Below are positions 1 through 8,377 of a stretch of DNA of 28,031 nucleotides, one piece after another. The translations under genes and the position numbers were made by a program. Location: contig NW_006767446.1 in the NCBI RefSeq assembly GCF_000264995.1, positions 591,974-620,004 on the forward strand, in the 5' to 3' direction. Every line of letters starts with the position of its first letter. Position 1 is the first letter of the stretch. The notes below the pieces were generated by a model. It made no database searches, was not told where the DNA came from, and was given only the letters and a program-made list of their open reading frames with translations. The DNA is from Punctularia strigosozonata HHB-11173 SS5 (lineage: Eukaryota; Basidiomycota; Agaricomycetes; Corticiales; Punctulariaceae).

Positions 1-195
1 TAAGGACGGAGCATATGGTTACGAAGCTGATAATCGGAGGTAGAATAAGTCCGAAGGGAATATCAAACCGTTAAAGGCATATCGATCGTGAACGTCGGAG
101 TTGAATCCGTTATGACTCGAGAACTACCGGGACGTTGAGTCGCCAGAGGACTATTCATGTGATAATGTAGGTCCGGTACCGGAGCTGCTACTCCG

Positions 196-2097
196 ATGGC
201 GGACAACCCGGAACGACCGGAGCTATCGTACTTGGCCCGGTTATGGCCCAAGATCCGACACGTGACACCCCCCAACCATGGCTCCGTTCAACTCCACAGG
301 TCCCAGTTCGACGCGAACACCTCGAAAGAATTCAAGAAGGGACGTTACCTTGGCCCGTACTCAAAGGCAGCCATTGAGCGTGTTCTCGGCCCTTTCCAGA
401 CGTCGCCCCTATCGATCATTCCCAAGCCGCACAACCCGTCCAAATTCCGACTCATTCAGAACCTTTCCTTCCCGCACCTACCACGTGACCGCGCAGCGTC
501 CATCAACTCCGCGATCGACGCCCGAATGTATCCCTGCTCCTGGGGCACGTTCACGGTCGTGGCCCTCACTATCGCCAGGCTTCCTCCCGGCTCGCAAGCC
601 GCCTGCCATGACGTGGAGGAAGCATACCGCACAATCCCTATCCGGACCAAGCAGTGGCCAGGGCTCGTCGTGCGGCTACCCGGAGAAGACGTGTTCGCGG
701 TGGACACGTGCAATTGTTTCGGTCTGCGATCCGGGTGCGGGATCTTCGGCGCTGCAGCCGATGCTTATGCGGACGTCACACGGGTGAACGGCATGGGGCC
801 AGTATCCAAGTGGGTGGACGACTTCGTCTTCTTCCGCATTCCGCGCACGCACCTGGTCGAATATAACGAGCAGCGCGCCACATGGCGGGACTCGATCCAG
901 CGTTCCGGAGGCATGCACCAGGATCGCAGCCGAATCTGGTACGGAGGAAACGAGCTCCCGGACGGCCGATGTGAAGAATTCGACGAGGACATGGAGTTCC
1001 CCATGCGCGACCTCGCGCATCGCTCACCACGCTCAGCCGACGACCAACTTTTCTGCTACGCCATGGAGGACATCGACGACCTCTCTCGCGAACTGGGATG
1101 GCCTTGGGGAGCCGACAAGGATGTCGGTTTCAGCTATGCCGTTCCGTTTACAGGGCTGGAGTGGGACCTACGCGAACAGACCGTGGCCCTGGGCGAAAAG
1201 AAGAAGGCCAAATACTTGGAAGCAATACAGACGTGGAACGCGACCCGGGCACATACTCTCGACGAAGTTCAGAAGCTGTATGGAAAGCTCCTACACGCCT
1301 CGCTCGTCGTGCCAGAGGGACGAGCGTACCTTACCAAATTGGAGGCCGCACTGGCCATCTTCGGTGACAGTCCTTTCAAGCCGCGTACCGCTCCCTCCGG
1401 AACTCCTGCTGCCCTCGGCTGGTGGGCAGAGACCCTCAAACAGCCCCGCCTTGTCCGCGCAATTCCAGGGCCCGTCGACATCTTCGACGTACAGGCCTTC
1501 TCCGATGCCAGCTCCAGCACAGGCATCGCCGTGGTTATCGGCGGCTGGTGGCGGGCCTGGAGGCTCCTCCCGGGCTGGCAGCGTGACGGGCGCGACATCG
1601 CCTGGGCAGAAGCCATTGGCTTCGAACTCCTGGTACGCGCCGTCAATTCTTGCAACCCCCCTAGCCGCAACGTCAAGGTCCACGGGGACAATACAGGCGT
1701 CGTCGAGGGCTGGTGGAACGGGAGGAGCAGGAACCGCCGCGTCAACGAAGTTTTCAAACGAGTCCACAAAGAATCCAAGCGCAGTGGCCGACACTTTCAT
1801 ACACGATACGTCACGAGTGCGACCAACCCGGCGTACCAGCCATCAAGAGGTGCTTATCCGCCGACAAGCCGCTCGCTCGCTCCCATTCCCCTCCCCGCAG
1901 GCCTCGAGGCCTTCCTCATCGACAGCCAGGAACCCCTCGCCGAGAGCGAGCACGTCGCGTACGCGGCAGGCCATGCCCCCAACCCAGCCCCAAAGGACCG
2001 CAGCGCGCGGCTCCGGAACTCGATCACCCAGGTCGAACTGGACCAACGCAACGAGCAGTTTGCGACCGCCAATTACGGCACCTGGGGCGACCTCTGA
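196..2097 (+). CDS. Reverse transcriptase-RNase H polyprotein of YR retrotransposon
   Basis: 633 aa from the first ATG after in-frame stops at about 154-162. The reverse transcriptase (about residues 45-230) shows palm motif A as HDVEEAYR (Asp139), FGLRSG (175-180) and the catalytic box WVDDF (206-210), a variant of YxDD. An RNase H domain follows: FSDASSS (Asp437), WAEAIGFELL (Glu472) and VHGDNTGVVEGWW (Asp498). The expected fourth acidic position, in the usual NPAD-SRG stretch, reads NPAYQPSRG with Tyr547. The enzyme would copy element RNA into DNA and degrade the template. No frameshift or stop interrupts it, so decay is slight. The recombinase ORF overlaps its 3' end in the +1-shifted frame. 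Family assignment rests on motif order; subfamily is not settled. Confidence 0.85.
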   Translation: MADNPERPELSYLARLWPKIRHVTPPNHGSVQLHRSQFDANTSKEFKKGRYLGPYSKAAIERVLGPFQTSPLSIIPKPHNPSKFRLIQNLSFPHLPRDRAASINSAIDARMYPCSWGTFTVVALTIARLPPGSQAACHDVEEAYRTIPIRTKQWPGLVVRLPGEDVFAVDTCNCFGLRSGCGIFGAAADAYADVTRVNGMGPVSKWVDDFVFFRIPRTHLVEYNEQRATWRDSIQRSGGMHQDRSRIWYGGNELPDGRCEEFDEDMEFPMRDLAHRSPRSADDQLFCYAMEDIDDLSRELGWPWGADKDVGFSYAVPFTGLEWDLREQTVALGEKKKAKYLEAIQTWNATRAHTLDEVQKLYGKLLHASLVVPEGRAYLTKLEAALAIFGDSPFKPRTAPSGTPAALGWWAETLKQPRLVRAIPGPVDIFDVQAFSDASSSTGIAVVIGGWWRAWRLLPGWQRDGRDIAWAEAIGFELLVRAVNSCNPPSRNVKVHGDNTGVVEGWWNGRSRNRRVNEVFKRVHKESKRSGRHFHTRYVTSATNPAYQPSRGAYPPTSRSLAPIPLPAGLEAFLIDSQEPLAESEHVAYAAGHAPNPAPKDRSARLRNSITQVELDQRNEQFATANYGTWGDL

Positions 2098-3217
2098 CGC
2101 GAACACATCGCCGGCGCTGCGCCCGACATGCCCAGCGAGGCACCGGCTCGTACTCTGGCACCCCGTCGGAGGAAGAACAACGTTCAACGCCGCCGGAGAG
2201 CCGTCCGGACTCGACGATGGCGACCTACAACGCGTGCGCGACGTCATGGCCAGCGCCCTGGCAGAATCAACCGCCGAGACGTACGGTTCCGGCCTGCTAG
2301 CGTTCCACGCGTTCTGCGATGAACGTCGCTTCTCCGAGGCACAGCGCGCGCCGGTCTCCTCCCTGGTAATGCAGGCCTTCCTCGCCTCGCTCGCGGGATT
2401 GTACGCCGGGTCAACACTAGCTAACTATTTCTATGGAGTGCGGGCTTGGCATTTGATCCATGGCCTTGAATGGAACATGGACGACGCGGCGATGCAGGCC
2501 ATGCTCCGCGCAGCTGAACGCTTAACGCCCGCCTTTGCACGGCGGAAGAAAAGGTCGCCCGTCACCGTGGAGGTTATGCGAAGCATACGCGAACATCTCG
2601 ACCTCCAAGACGCCCTTGGTGCCGCCGTGTTCGCTTGCCTAACAGTCACTTTCTACGCATGCGCGCGGCTGGGAGAGCTCACTGTCCCAGCCCTCGATCG
2701 CTTCGACCCCGCAATTCACGTGAAGCCCGCCGATCTTGGTGAAGAGGTGGACAGGAACGGTCTGTCGCAGCAAACACTCCAAGTCCCACGTACCAAGAGC
2801 GCGCCAAATGGCGAGCAAATCTACTGGGCCCGGCAGGACGGCGCCACGGATCCCATAGCCGCGCTGGCGCACCATCTCCGAGTCAACGCGCCGAGTCGCA
2901 CGGAGCACTTGTTCGCCTACACGCACAAGTCAACCCGCAGGCCGCTCACAAAGTCGGCTTTCTTGCGCACCATACGCAAGGCCATGCGTAGCGCCAACCT
3001 CGAACCTTTCCAAGGGCATGGGATCCGCATCGGATCCACCCTGGAGTACCTCCTCCGGGGCGTACCGTTTGACGTAGTGCGCACCAAAGGTCGGTGGGCT
3101 AGTGACGCGTTCCTGGTGTACCTGCGGAAGCACGCGCAAGTGCTAGCGCCATACATGCAGGCTCAGCCGGACCTCCAGGCCGGCTTCACACGGTATGCCA
3201 TGCCACCCGCACGATAA
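1973..3217 (+). CDS. Tyrosine recombinase of YR retrotransposon
   Basis: The recombinase that inserts the circular cDNA. A core-binding SAM-like region starts near 2200 (AESTAETYGSGLLAFHAFCD), then the catalytic domain. All expected active-site residues are visible: Arg in ACARLGEL (codon 2666), His-x-x-Arg in GHGIRIGS (His codon 3017, Arg 3026), Trp in KGRWASDAF (3095) and the nucleophile Tyr in FLVYLRKHA (3119). The frame is open from 971, but text before about 2100 is a shadow of the RT-RNase H ORF. The start is uncertain: ATG 1973 and ATG 2246 are both in frame, and expression by frameshift or splicing from the upstream ORF is equally possible. The stop is TAA at 3215-3217. Confidence 0.85.
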   Translation: MPPTQPQRTAARGSGTRSPRSNWTNATSSLRPPITAPGATSDANTSPALRPTCPARHRLVLWHPVGGRTTFNAAGEPSGLDDGDLQRVRDVMASALAESTAETYGSGLLAFHAFCDERRFSEAQRAPVSSLVMQAFLASLAGLYAGSTLANYFYGVRAWHLIHGLEWNMDDAAMQAMLRAAERLTPAFARRKKRSPVTVEVMRSIREHLDLQDALGAAVFACLTVTFYACARLGELTVPALDRFDPAIHVKPADLGEEVDRNGLSQQTLQVPRTKSAPNGEQIYWARQDGATDPIAALAHHLRVNAPSRTEHLFAYTHKSTRRPLTKSAFLRTIRKAMRSANLEPFQGHGIRIGSTLEYLLRGVPFDVVRTKGRWASDAFLVYLRKHAQVLAPYMQAQPDLQAGFTRYAMPPAR

Positions 3218-3566
3218 TCGGTACGTGCAACTCCTAGTTCTACGGGAGACAGCGAGCGCGACGCGTCGTTGCACTCCTACACAACGGGATTCGCGGCTCA
3301 CGGTCTCACACAGATATCCGAAGCCGGAAAGCCCCCTTCGGGGTTTTCGCCCGTTTCCTCGTTCCTTACAACACTCCTTAGCGAAACACTCATTTTCCTG
3401 TACCGCGCAGTAGATAGGATAATACAGCGGTTCGGACACTATCTACATTACCAAGAAACTACTTATCGGCAGCGACTCTGGGCGAAGGACATAGATTACG
3501 TAAGACCGTAATTCGTCAGGAATAAGCGCTGGAAGGGTAAGCGCCCATCATCTTTCAACAAGCCCC
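3218..3566. other. 3' non-coding part of the retrotransposon and junction to next gene
   Basis: No coding region is supported. The stretch begins straight after the recombinase stop and holds a strong hairpin at 3327-3348. The element must end somewhere here, but I could not locate a terminal repeat or target duplication. Confidence 0.5.
3327..3348 (+). repeat. GC-rich hairpin 3' of the recombinase gene
   Basis: GAAAG plus CCCC pairs with GGGG plus TTTTC around a TTC loop, with one bulged C at 3332 and one G-T pair. Read as RNA it can also fold with a UUCG tetraloop closed by three C-G pairs. It lies 110 bases after the recombinase stop and could be an RNA end or processing signal of the element. 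Confidence 0.5.
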
Positions 3567-4246
3567 ATGGCACCCGCTACAATCCCCGGAGGTCAGCCTC
3601 GGATATACCGTCCAAAGTCTGGCTCGAAATGTCGCTGATTGTCTGCTACACGAACACCTGATTGTGGCCTTGACTTGCATATATGCTCTTGCAGAGCCCA
3701 AGAGCTCGCCCAAACCTCAGCCGATCGGGAACGCGCCGTTCATATTCCTGTTTACGACGTGCACGCTCTGCGCCGTGTTCTTGCTGTGGAGAAGAGCATC
3801 CAGCTTGAAGCGGGTAATCCAACATCGGTAGGTAGTCCCATCACGCGACTCGATTCATTTCGCTCTCAACGCATTATTCTTGCACTTTTTCGCTGTGTTT
3901 CCCCGACGTTTATCTCCCTTTTCACGATGTCGCTGGCCCCATCGAGTGGCTCGAAAACTGACGCATACGCCATCGTTCGTTCAGGCTCGAAACGTGGAAG
4001 GAGACGCAAGAAGAGGGCCACATCAGGCTGTCCGAAGACGACGGGCCCTCCGCGGCCTCCTTCCTCGCGGACGACTACGACGACCACCACCAGGGTCTGC
4101 AAGACAGCGACATCCATGGCGCTCGACCCGCACCGCAGCCCCCTGCTTCGGCCGAGGCTCCGGGGGGCGAGCCCGTCGTTGTGTCGGATGAGGTAGCGGC
4201 GAGCGATCTGTGGCATGCCGCAAATAACGCGGAAGCCGAGAGATAG
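3567..4246 (+). CDS. Small single-pass membrane protein, hypothetical (spliced; first intron unresolved)
   Basis: Function not recognised. Exon 1 starts at ATG 3567 (MAPATIPGGQPRIY). Exon 2 (3695-3827) encodes a basic, Pro-rich stretch and one transmembrane helix, NAPFIFLFTTCTLCAVFLLW, followed by WRRASSLKR, which suggests a cytosolic C-terminal side. Intron 3828-3984 (GTAGGT...TTCAG) joins it in frame to exon 3 (3985-4246), an acidic tail starting LETWKETQEEGHIRLSED and ending at TAG 4244. Phases across this second intron fit exactly. The first intron ends cleanly at CTTGCAG 3694 with a TTGAC branch site, but the in-phase donors at 3592 and 3610 (GTCAGC, GTCCAA) are weak, and the next GT (3631) would create a stop. 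The true start or donor may differ, or exon 1 may carry a lesion. It is convergent with the next gene. Confidence 0.55.
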
Positions 4247-4571
4247 GACGTAAACATTCACCTTGTACAGACATCGTATACCCCGTGCTCGTGAGCGCGC
4301 TGCGCGCTGCTTGACCCAATACCATGCCGCAGTTTGCCGAGACCATACTGTCGACAGTTGAACGAAATGCAACGAACATCGCCCAAGATACGACATAGAC
4401 AGCATCACACAGTAACCCCAGTAAGGATACGATTTATTCGTACATTAAGTACACGCAGAGAGAGGCAGCCTATGTTACGACGTTACTTACGACTTGCCAG
4501 GACCAAAAAGTTCGAATGCGAGTGTCTATATATGCGTTGCATCCTGATCGATTTCTCCGTGCCCTCGAGGC
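4247..4571. other. Convergent 3' intergenic stretch
   Basis: Lies between the stop codons of a plus-strand and a minus-strand gene and should hold both 3' untranslated regions. Small ORFs here show no domain or splice logic. Nothing else seen. Confidence 0.5.
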
Positions 4572-6085
4572 TCAGGACACGGCTCCCCACATCGCGAGCC
4601 CGGCGAAGAGCATGCCGAGCGCGAAGAGCAAGCCCGCGTACGCGGCGACGTGCACACCGACGCGCGCGAGGACGGGCGGGGAGTGCACGAGCGCGAGGGC
4701 CGCGTGCAGCGCGACGACCACGGGGAAGGTGATCGCGATCGCGCGGTTGGACGTCGGCGCGCCCGGGGCGGTGTGCGTGTGAGAGAGCGTCGTCGAAGGA
4801 GCGTCGGACTGGACGAGGAGGGGCGACTGAGGACGTGGCGGGGGGACGGAAGCGGTGGAGCGGAGGTAGGACGCGCTGAGGAGGAGGGTAAGGCCGAGCG
4901 AGAGCAGGATCGAGTCGACACGTTGGAGGCAGGAGATGAACACGGGGATCCTCTGCGATTCGGACGTCAGCGCGGGCGATTGCGCGTGGAACGGAAGCGA
5001 CTCACGATAAACGGCACCCCGTACACTTCCTCGATGTCTTCTCGCGCTTTCAGCGCCACGAGCTGGTCGAGGTCGCGCTCGACCTCCTCTTCCACCACCG
5101 GAGGCAAGCTGTATCCGTTTCCATCATGCCGGCCATCCGCTTCTACGTCTCGGAAGGACTCGCCAGAGCCGGATATACGAGCGACGGGCGAGTCCGTGAT
5201 CGCGCCGCCGAGGAACGGCTGGTGCTCCGCCGTGGCCGAGGGAACGAGTACATCCTTGTAGAGTGAGAGATGTACGTATCCCTGCGCGACGCCCGCGCAC
5301 GCGTCCGCGAGCGCCCAGCCGAGCGCGAGCCACCATACGTGCCAGAACGCGGGCGAGGTCCAGTCCGCGCGCGGCGGTTGCGACCCCGTATACGTAGACA
5401 ACAGGAGCGGGACGGCGGCCACGCGAACGAGGTTGGCAAAAAGCGTGTGAAGTGCGGCGGAGAAGAGCGCGGTGAGTGCTGAGGAGAGTCGAGGGTGGCG
5501 GTATAGGGGAAGTGCGAGGAGGGAGGCGAGGGTGTAGAGCGGGCTGCGGAGGTGGTGGCAGAGCGACCAGAGGGCGGATGAGAGGAGGAGTTCGGGGAGG
5601 GGAAAGGGGAGATAGGGTGCGCGGGAGGATGGCGGCGGTTTCGAGGACGGCCAGAGGAGACGGGGGAGGAAGGCGAGCAGGATCCAGAGCAAGGCGGACA
5701 CGATCGGGACGATGGTGTATAGTAACACCAAGCGCGGGTACGAGCCTACACAGGAGATTGGTTCGTATGAGATTCATGCGACCGTCAAAGGGGCAAAGTG
5801 AGGAGGCATACCGGGATACAAGCCGCGCTCCTCGAGATTCCACTCGTCTTCCTCGTCCTCCGCGACGCGTTCGAGCGAGTTGTCGGGTAACATCCCCGCG
5901 TCGTATTCACCGTAGTCCACGCCGGAGACGTACGGGCCAGAGGGCGGAGGCCCGAACGACTGCCTCGGCGACAGTTCTACGCGCAACCTGGGGCGCTCCG
6001 GTTGCGGCTGAGATTGCGGCGCTTTGCCTTTGTCCTTGGACGAGCCGAACGGCGTCCATCCGACCGTTTTGCCGAGTAGATCCAT
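4572..6085 (-). CDS. Multi-pass membrane protein, uncharacterised (three exons, about 464 aa)
   Basis: Function not recognised. Exon 1 (6085-5812) starts MDLLGKTVGWTPFGSSKDK and is a hydrophilic, acidic, probably disordered cytosolic tail. Intron 5746-5811 (GTATGC...TGTAG, 66 nt) leads to exon 2 (5745-5006), and intron 4953-5005 (GTGAGT...CGCAG, 53 nt, GCTGAC branch) to exon 3 (4952-4572). Both junctions keep frame. About seven hydrophobic helices follow: VLLYTIVPIVSALLWILLAF, PLPELLLSSALWSLC, the SSALTALFSAALHTLFANLV region, FWHVWWLALGWALADACAG, then a charged loop with EEEVERDLDQLVALKAREDI, and three helices in exon 3 (LLSLGLTLLLSASYL; AIAITFPVVVALHAALALV; LLFALGMLFAGLAMWGAV). There is no signal peptide, so it is likely ER or another endomembrane. 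It faces the next gene head-to-head across about 110 bases. Confidence 0.75.
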
Positions 6086-6194
6086 GGCTGGTCTATAGAA
6101 TCGAGGAAGAGGAGGTAAGGGTCGAGATGAATGTTAGTCGGAGGACGACATGTGGGTTGCAAGTGCAAGCCGCAAGAGACGCGGTAAAGGCGCG
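6086..6194. promoter_or_regulatory. Putative bidirectional promoter between divergent genes
   Basis: Only 109 bases separate ATG 6085 (minus) from the candidate ATG 6195 (plus). Both promoters must share or overlap this stretch and the neighbouring exons. I see no clear TATA box. Confidence 0.4.
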
Positions 6195-7536
6195 ATGACG
6201 GGCACGCTCTTGGCCAAGACCATCTTGCATCTCATCCTCCATTCTTTATACCTACACGTTAGTCTATACGCATACCTCCTAGATCTGTTCTCTTGCTAAC
6301 ATCAACCCCAGCACCTTCGGCAGTGCCCAACGCGGGCTCGGCTTCGTTTCTGGCCTGGCGAGCAGAGACCAAGATGCGCCCGACCGCGACAGTACACGTA
6401 TCATTGCGATATGCGCCGACACGCATGAAAGTCTGCCGGCCGCGTCTATCGTGTACCGTTCGCGTAAGCATCCACGACTCTTACGCACAGAAATCGGGGG
6501 ATGCCCATAACTCAGCAACACCTCTCCAGTTCCGCTCTTCCACCAGCGTTTCGCGCCAGGAACCTCGGAATGAGAGTCGAACCATCGCGCACGCCTCGGG
6601 CCCATCCAGAACGATCCTCTCCCATCGCTCCGTCGACTTCTCCGGACGCATTACGCCTATTTCGTCGTTCAAAGGCTCGCCATTGAGCGCCAGCTACGCG
6701 TTCGGGCTGCCGTTTCCCGAGCACGCCGTCGGTGCGCTGTACTACTGGCATCCGCCGTCTCCATGCACGCCTCTGGCCGGCCAAGTCCGTTTCCGCGTCC
6801 TCGACGTCAAACGATACCAGGCCATTTCCGCCTCCGCCTTCGCCGCGGGCTCGGACCTGCTGCTTCCCGACCGCACCCCATGGCGCTTCGTTCTCAACAA
6901 CATCGCGAGGTGGCGGAGGTACGCCGCGTTGAAGCGGTTCCTCGTCGAAGAGGACATCGTCTCGAACAGCACCTTTGATAAATGCGTCGAGGTTCACAAG
7001 AAAGGGGGCGTGGCGCGGCTCGAGCGCGCGTCGCTGCTATTGTGCGCGATAGGCCAGCCGTTCGCGCTCGACCTCTCGCATTGGTACAAAAACCTGTACG
7101 CCCTCACCGACGACGACCTGATCACCATCAGACTGGAAAGCCTCTTTCTGGACCATCGGGCCGGGACCCACGTCAGCCCTCACACAGGTGAAGATCACGT
7201 TTCCTCCCGCTGCACACGAGATCGAAAAAACCTTCTCACAAGACTCCTCTCCGTGCTCTTCGTACACCAGGCCTCGTCCATTGTCGCCTGGAACGTTTAG
7301 AACCGCCGGCAACGTTTGAGGCAGGGCTAGACATTCCCGGTCCGCGGCTCGTCATACGCGTCCTGAAGATCATCGAGGAAGTCCAGACCCAGCCCGGCTA
7401 CGACGGTTGGATCCCTGCTCCCACTGAGGGTGAGCTGGTAATGACCTCTGTTAATGGCCACAAGCTCGCACCGTGGTCTTGCCCAGCAGACAGCCTGGGG
7501 CCTCTCCCGGAGATCGAGTGGGGGCACGATTGGTGA
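6195..7536 (+). CDS. Uncharacterised protein, about 400 aa, spliced (5' end uncertain)
   Basis: Function not recognised; the style fits a lineage-specific Agaricomycete family. An early exon ending at 6463 encodes TFGSAQRGLGFVSGLASRDQ and RIIAICADTHESLPAASIVY. Intron 6464-6515 (GTAAGC...CTCAG, 52 nt) joins it to exon 6516-7187, with GLPFPEHAVGALYYWHPP, FVLNNIARWRRYAALKRFLV and a hydrophobic stretch ASLLLCAIGQPFALDL. Intron 7188-7300 (GTGAAG...TTTAG) leads to the last exon, 7301-7536, with PPATFEAGLDIPGPRLVIRV and the end EIEWGHDW. Both these junctions keep frame. The start is a problem: ATG 6195 (MTGTLLAKTILHLILHSLYL) and a fine-looking intron 6258-6311 (GTTAGT, CTAAC, CCCCAG) do not agree in phase with the next exon, so the first exon is a guess. 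No known catalytic motif is seen. Confidence 0.55.
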
Positions 7537-7555
7537 ACCGGTTCAACCGGTTCAA
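7535..7555. repeat. Tandem AACCGGTTC repeat overlapping a stop codon
   Basis: Two consecutive AACCGGTTC units (7536-7544 and 7545-7553) follow the last codon of the upstream gene; the first, with the preceding G, forms the 10-bp palindrome GAACCGGTTC. AACCGGTT is the known core site of Grainyhead/CP2-family factors, which fungi also have. Use as a binding site here is inference. Confidence 0.45.
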
Positions 7556-8377
7556 GCAAACCGGCCGATACAGCCCATAGTGATCATGGTACTCTTGGTC
7601 GCGATGTACATGCAGCTTCACTGTGATCTCGGCGCTCGTTCCCGTAGGAAACGCGCAACAATATTCACCAAGCATCTGCCAACGGCGCGCAGGGGGAACG
7701 GGGCTGGCCAGAACAAGCTTGGCCCCCCACGACGGGATGGAAGAACGGCGTGCAGGGCCCGCAAATGGCATAAGAGACGGGAATGTTTCAATGATTGCTG
7801 GCAAGTGCAGGCTTACAGTTGAACAGCTCATATGCATTGTGCGTTTATGCATTCTAATGCAATTTCCCTGCAAACGGCGGTGGTTACCCTCCGAATCCTA
7901 TGGAAGAAGAGATTCGATTCATGCAATATGAGGTGTATGCAGTATGAGCTGTTCAGCGGTATCTCAAACATCCTCCACGACGACATACTTACTCACACGT
8001 ATGTACAAAACCGCGATAAACTGGATAATAGGACCCCCTTGTATATGTTTCGCAGCACATACACAATATCTCCCTAACAAGCCCATCGGAGTAACGCGTA
8101 CATGGGCGCCTGTATTTCCAACGATATCGCGAAGGCCGTGTTCGACAGCTCACCAAGTGTTCAGGCCACAGCCATCACCTTCGCCGCAGTCATTCATTCA
8201 CGGCTAGAGCAAGATTCCTTGTCTCGTGCATTATATACCAGCTGGGATCGAGAGCGAGTTCGTTGTTCGTGTGCTACCGCTACTCAAGTCTGGCTCTGCG
8301 GCCATAGCATCCATTCTCACCTGTATCGTCCAACTTGAGAAATACAACATGCTGACGATACAGCCCACATTCACGCA
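7537..8377. other. Gene-free convergent region with repeats
   Basis: Lies between two convergent genes. Scattered ORFs up to 140 codons show no domain and no consistent splice sites. It holds two adjacent AACCGGTT motifs at its left edge and a 12-bp inverted repeat at 7821-7832 and 7943-7954. The middle is more AT-rich than the genes. No tRNA was recognised. Confidence 0.5.
7821..7954. repeat. 12-bp perfect inverted repeat with 110-bp spacer
   Basis: GAACAGCTCATA at 7821-7832 is the exact reverse complement of TATGAGCTGTTC at 7943-7954. Allowing one bulged base, the match runs on by TGCA on the inner side. The spacer has no ORF of note. It might be a small inverted-repeat element remnant or chance. 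Confidence 0.45.

Larger units (their letters stand above)
1..3360 (+). mobile_element. Tyrosine-recombinase retrotransposon (DIRS/Ngaro-like), left end outside window
   Basis: The segment carries a reverse transcriptase-RNase H ORF followed by a tyrosine recombinase ORF in a different, overlapping frame. This is the hallmark of YR retrotransposons, which integrate through a recombinase instead of a DDE integrase. I see no gag, no DAM-like methyltransferase and no SGNH hydrolase here; the first 195 bases hold stops in the coding frame, and gag would lie to the left. No inverted or split direct terminal repeats could be matched by eye between the left 195 bases and the sequence after 3217, so both ends are estimates. 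The right limit is set after the hairpin at 3327-3348 and before the small gene at 3567. Assignment to DIRS rather than Ngaro is open. Confidence 0.82.

Noticed and set aside
278-2300. Several other long ORFs on both strands within the retrotransposon.
   Set aside because: They are shadows of the GC-rich RT-RNase H and recombinase frames; their Arg/Ser/Pro-rich translations carry no motif.
1-3566. Search for terminal repeats of the retrotransposon between 1-195 and 3218-3566.
   Set aside because: Only short matches such as AAGGAC were found, no better than chance; the left end is probably outside the window.
6310-6463. RIIAICADTHE resembles the start of a calcineurin-like phosphoesterase motif.
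   Set aside because: The further metal-binding motifs of that family (GDxxD, GNHE, GHTH) are absent downstream.
7188-7317. A 19-base duplication (AACGTTT at 7292-7298 and 7311-7317) seemed to break an ORF that would otherwise read on into the last exon.
   Set aside because: The frame needed upstream cannot be reached from the previous exon, while intron 7188-7300 joins both exons in frame; the repeat is probably incidental.
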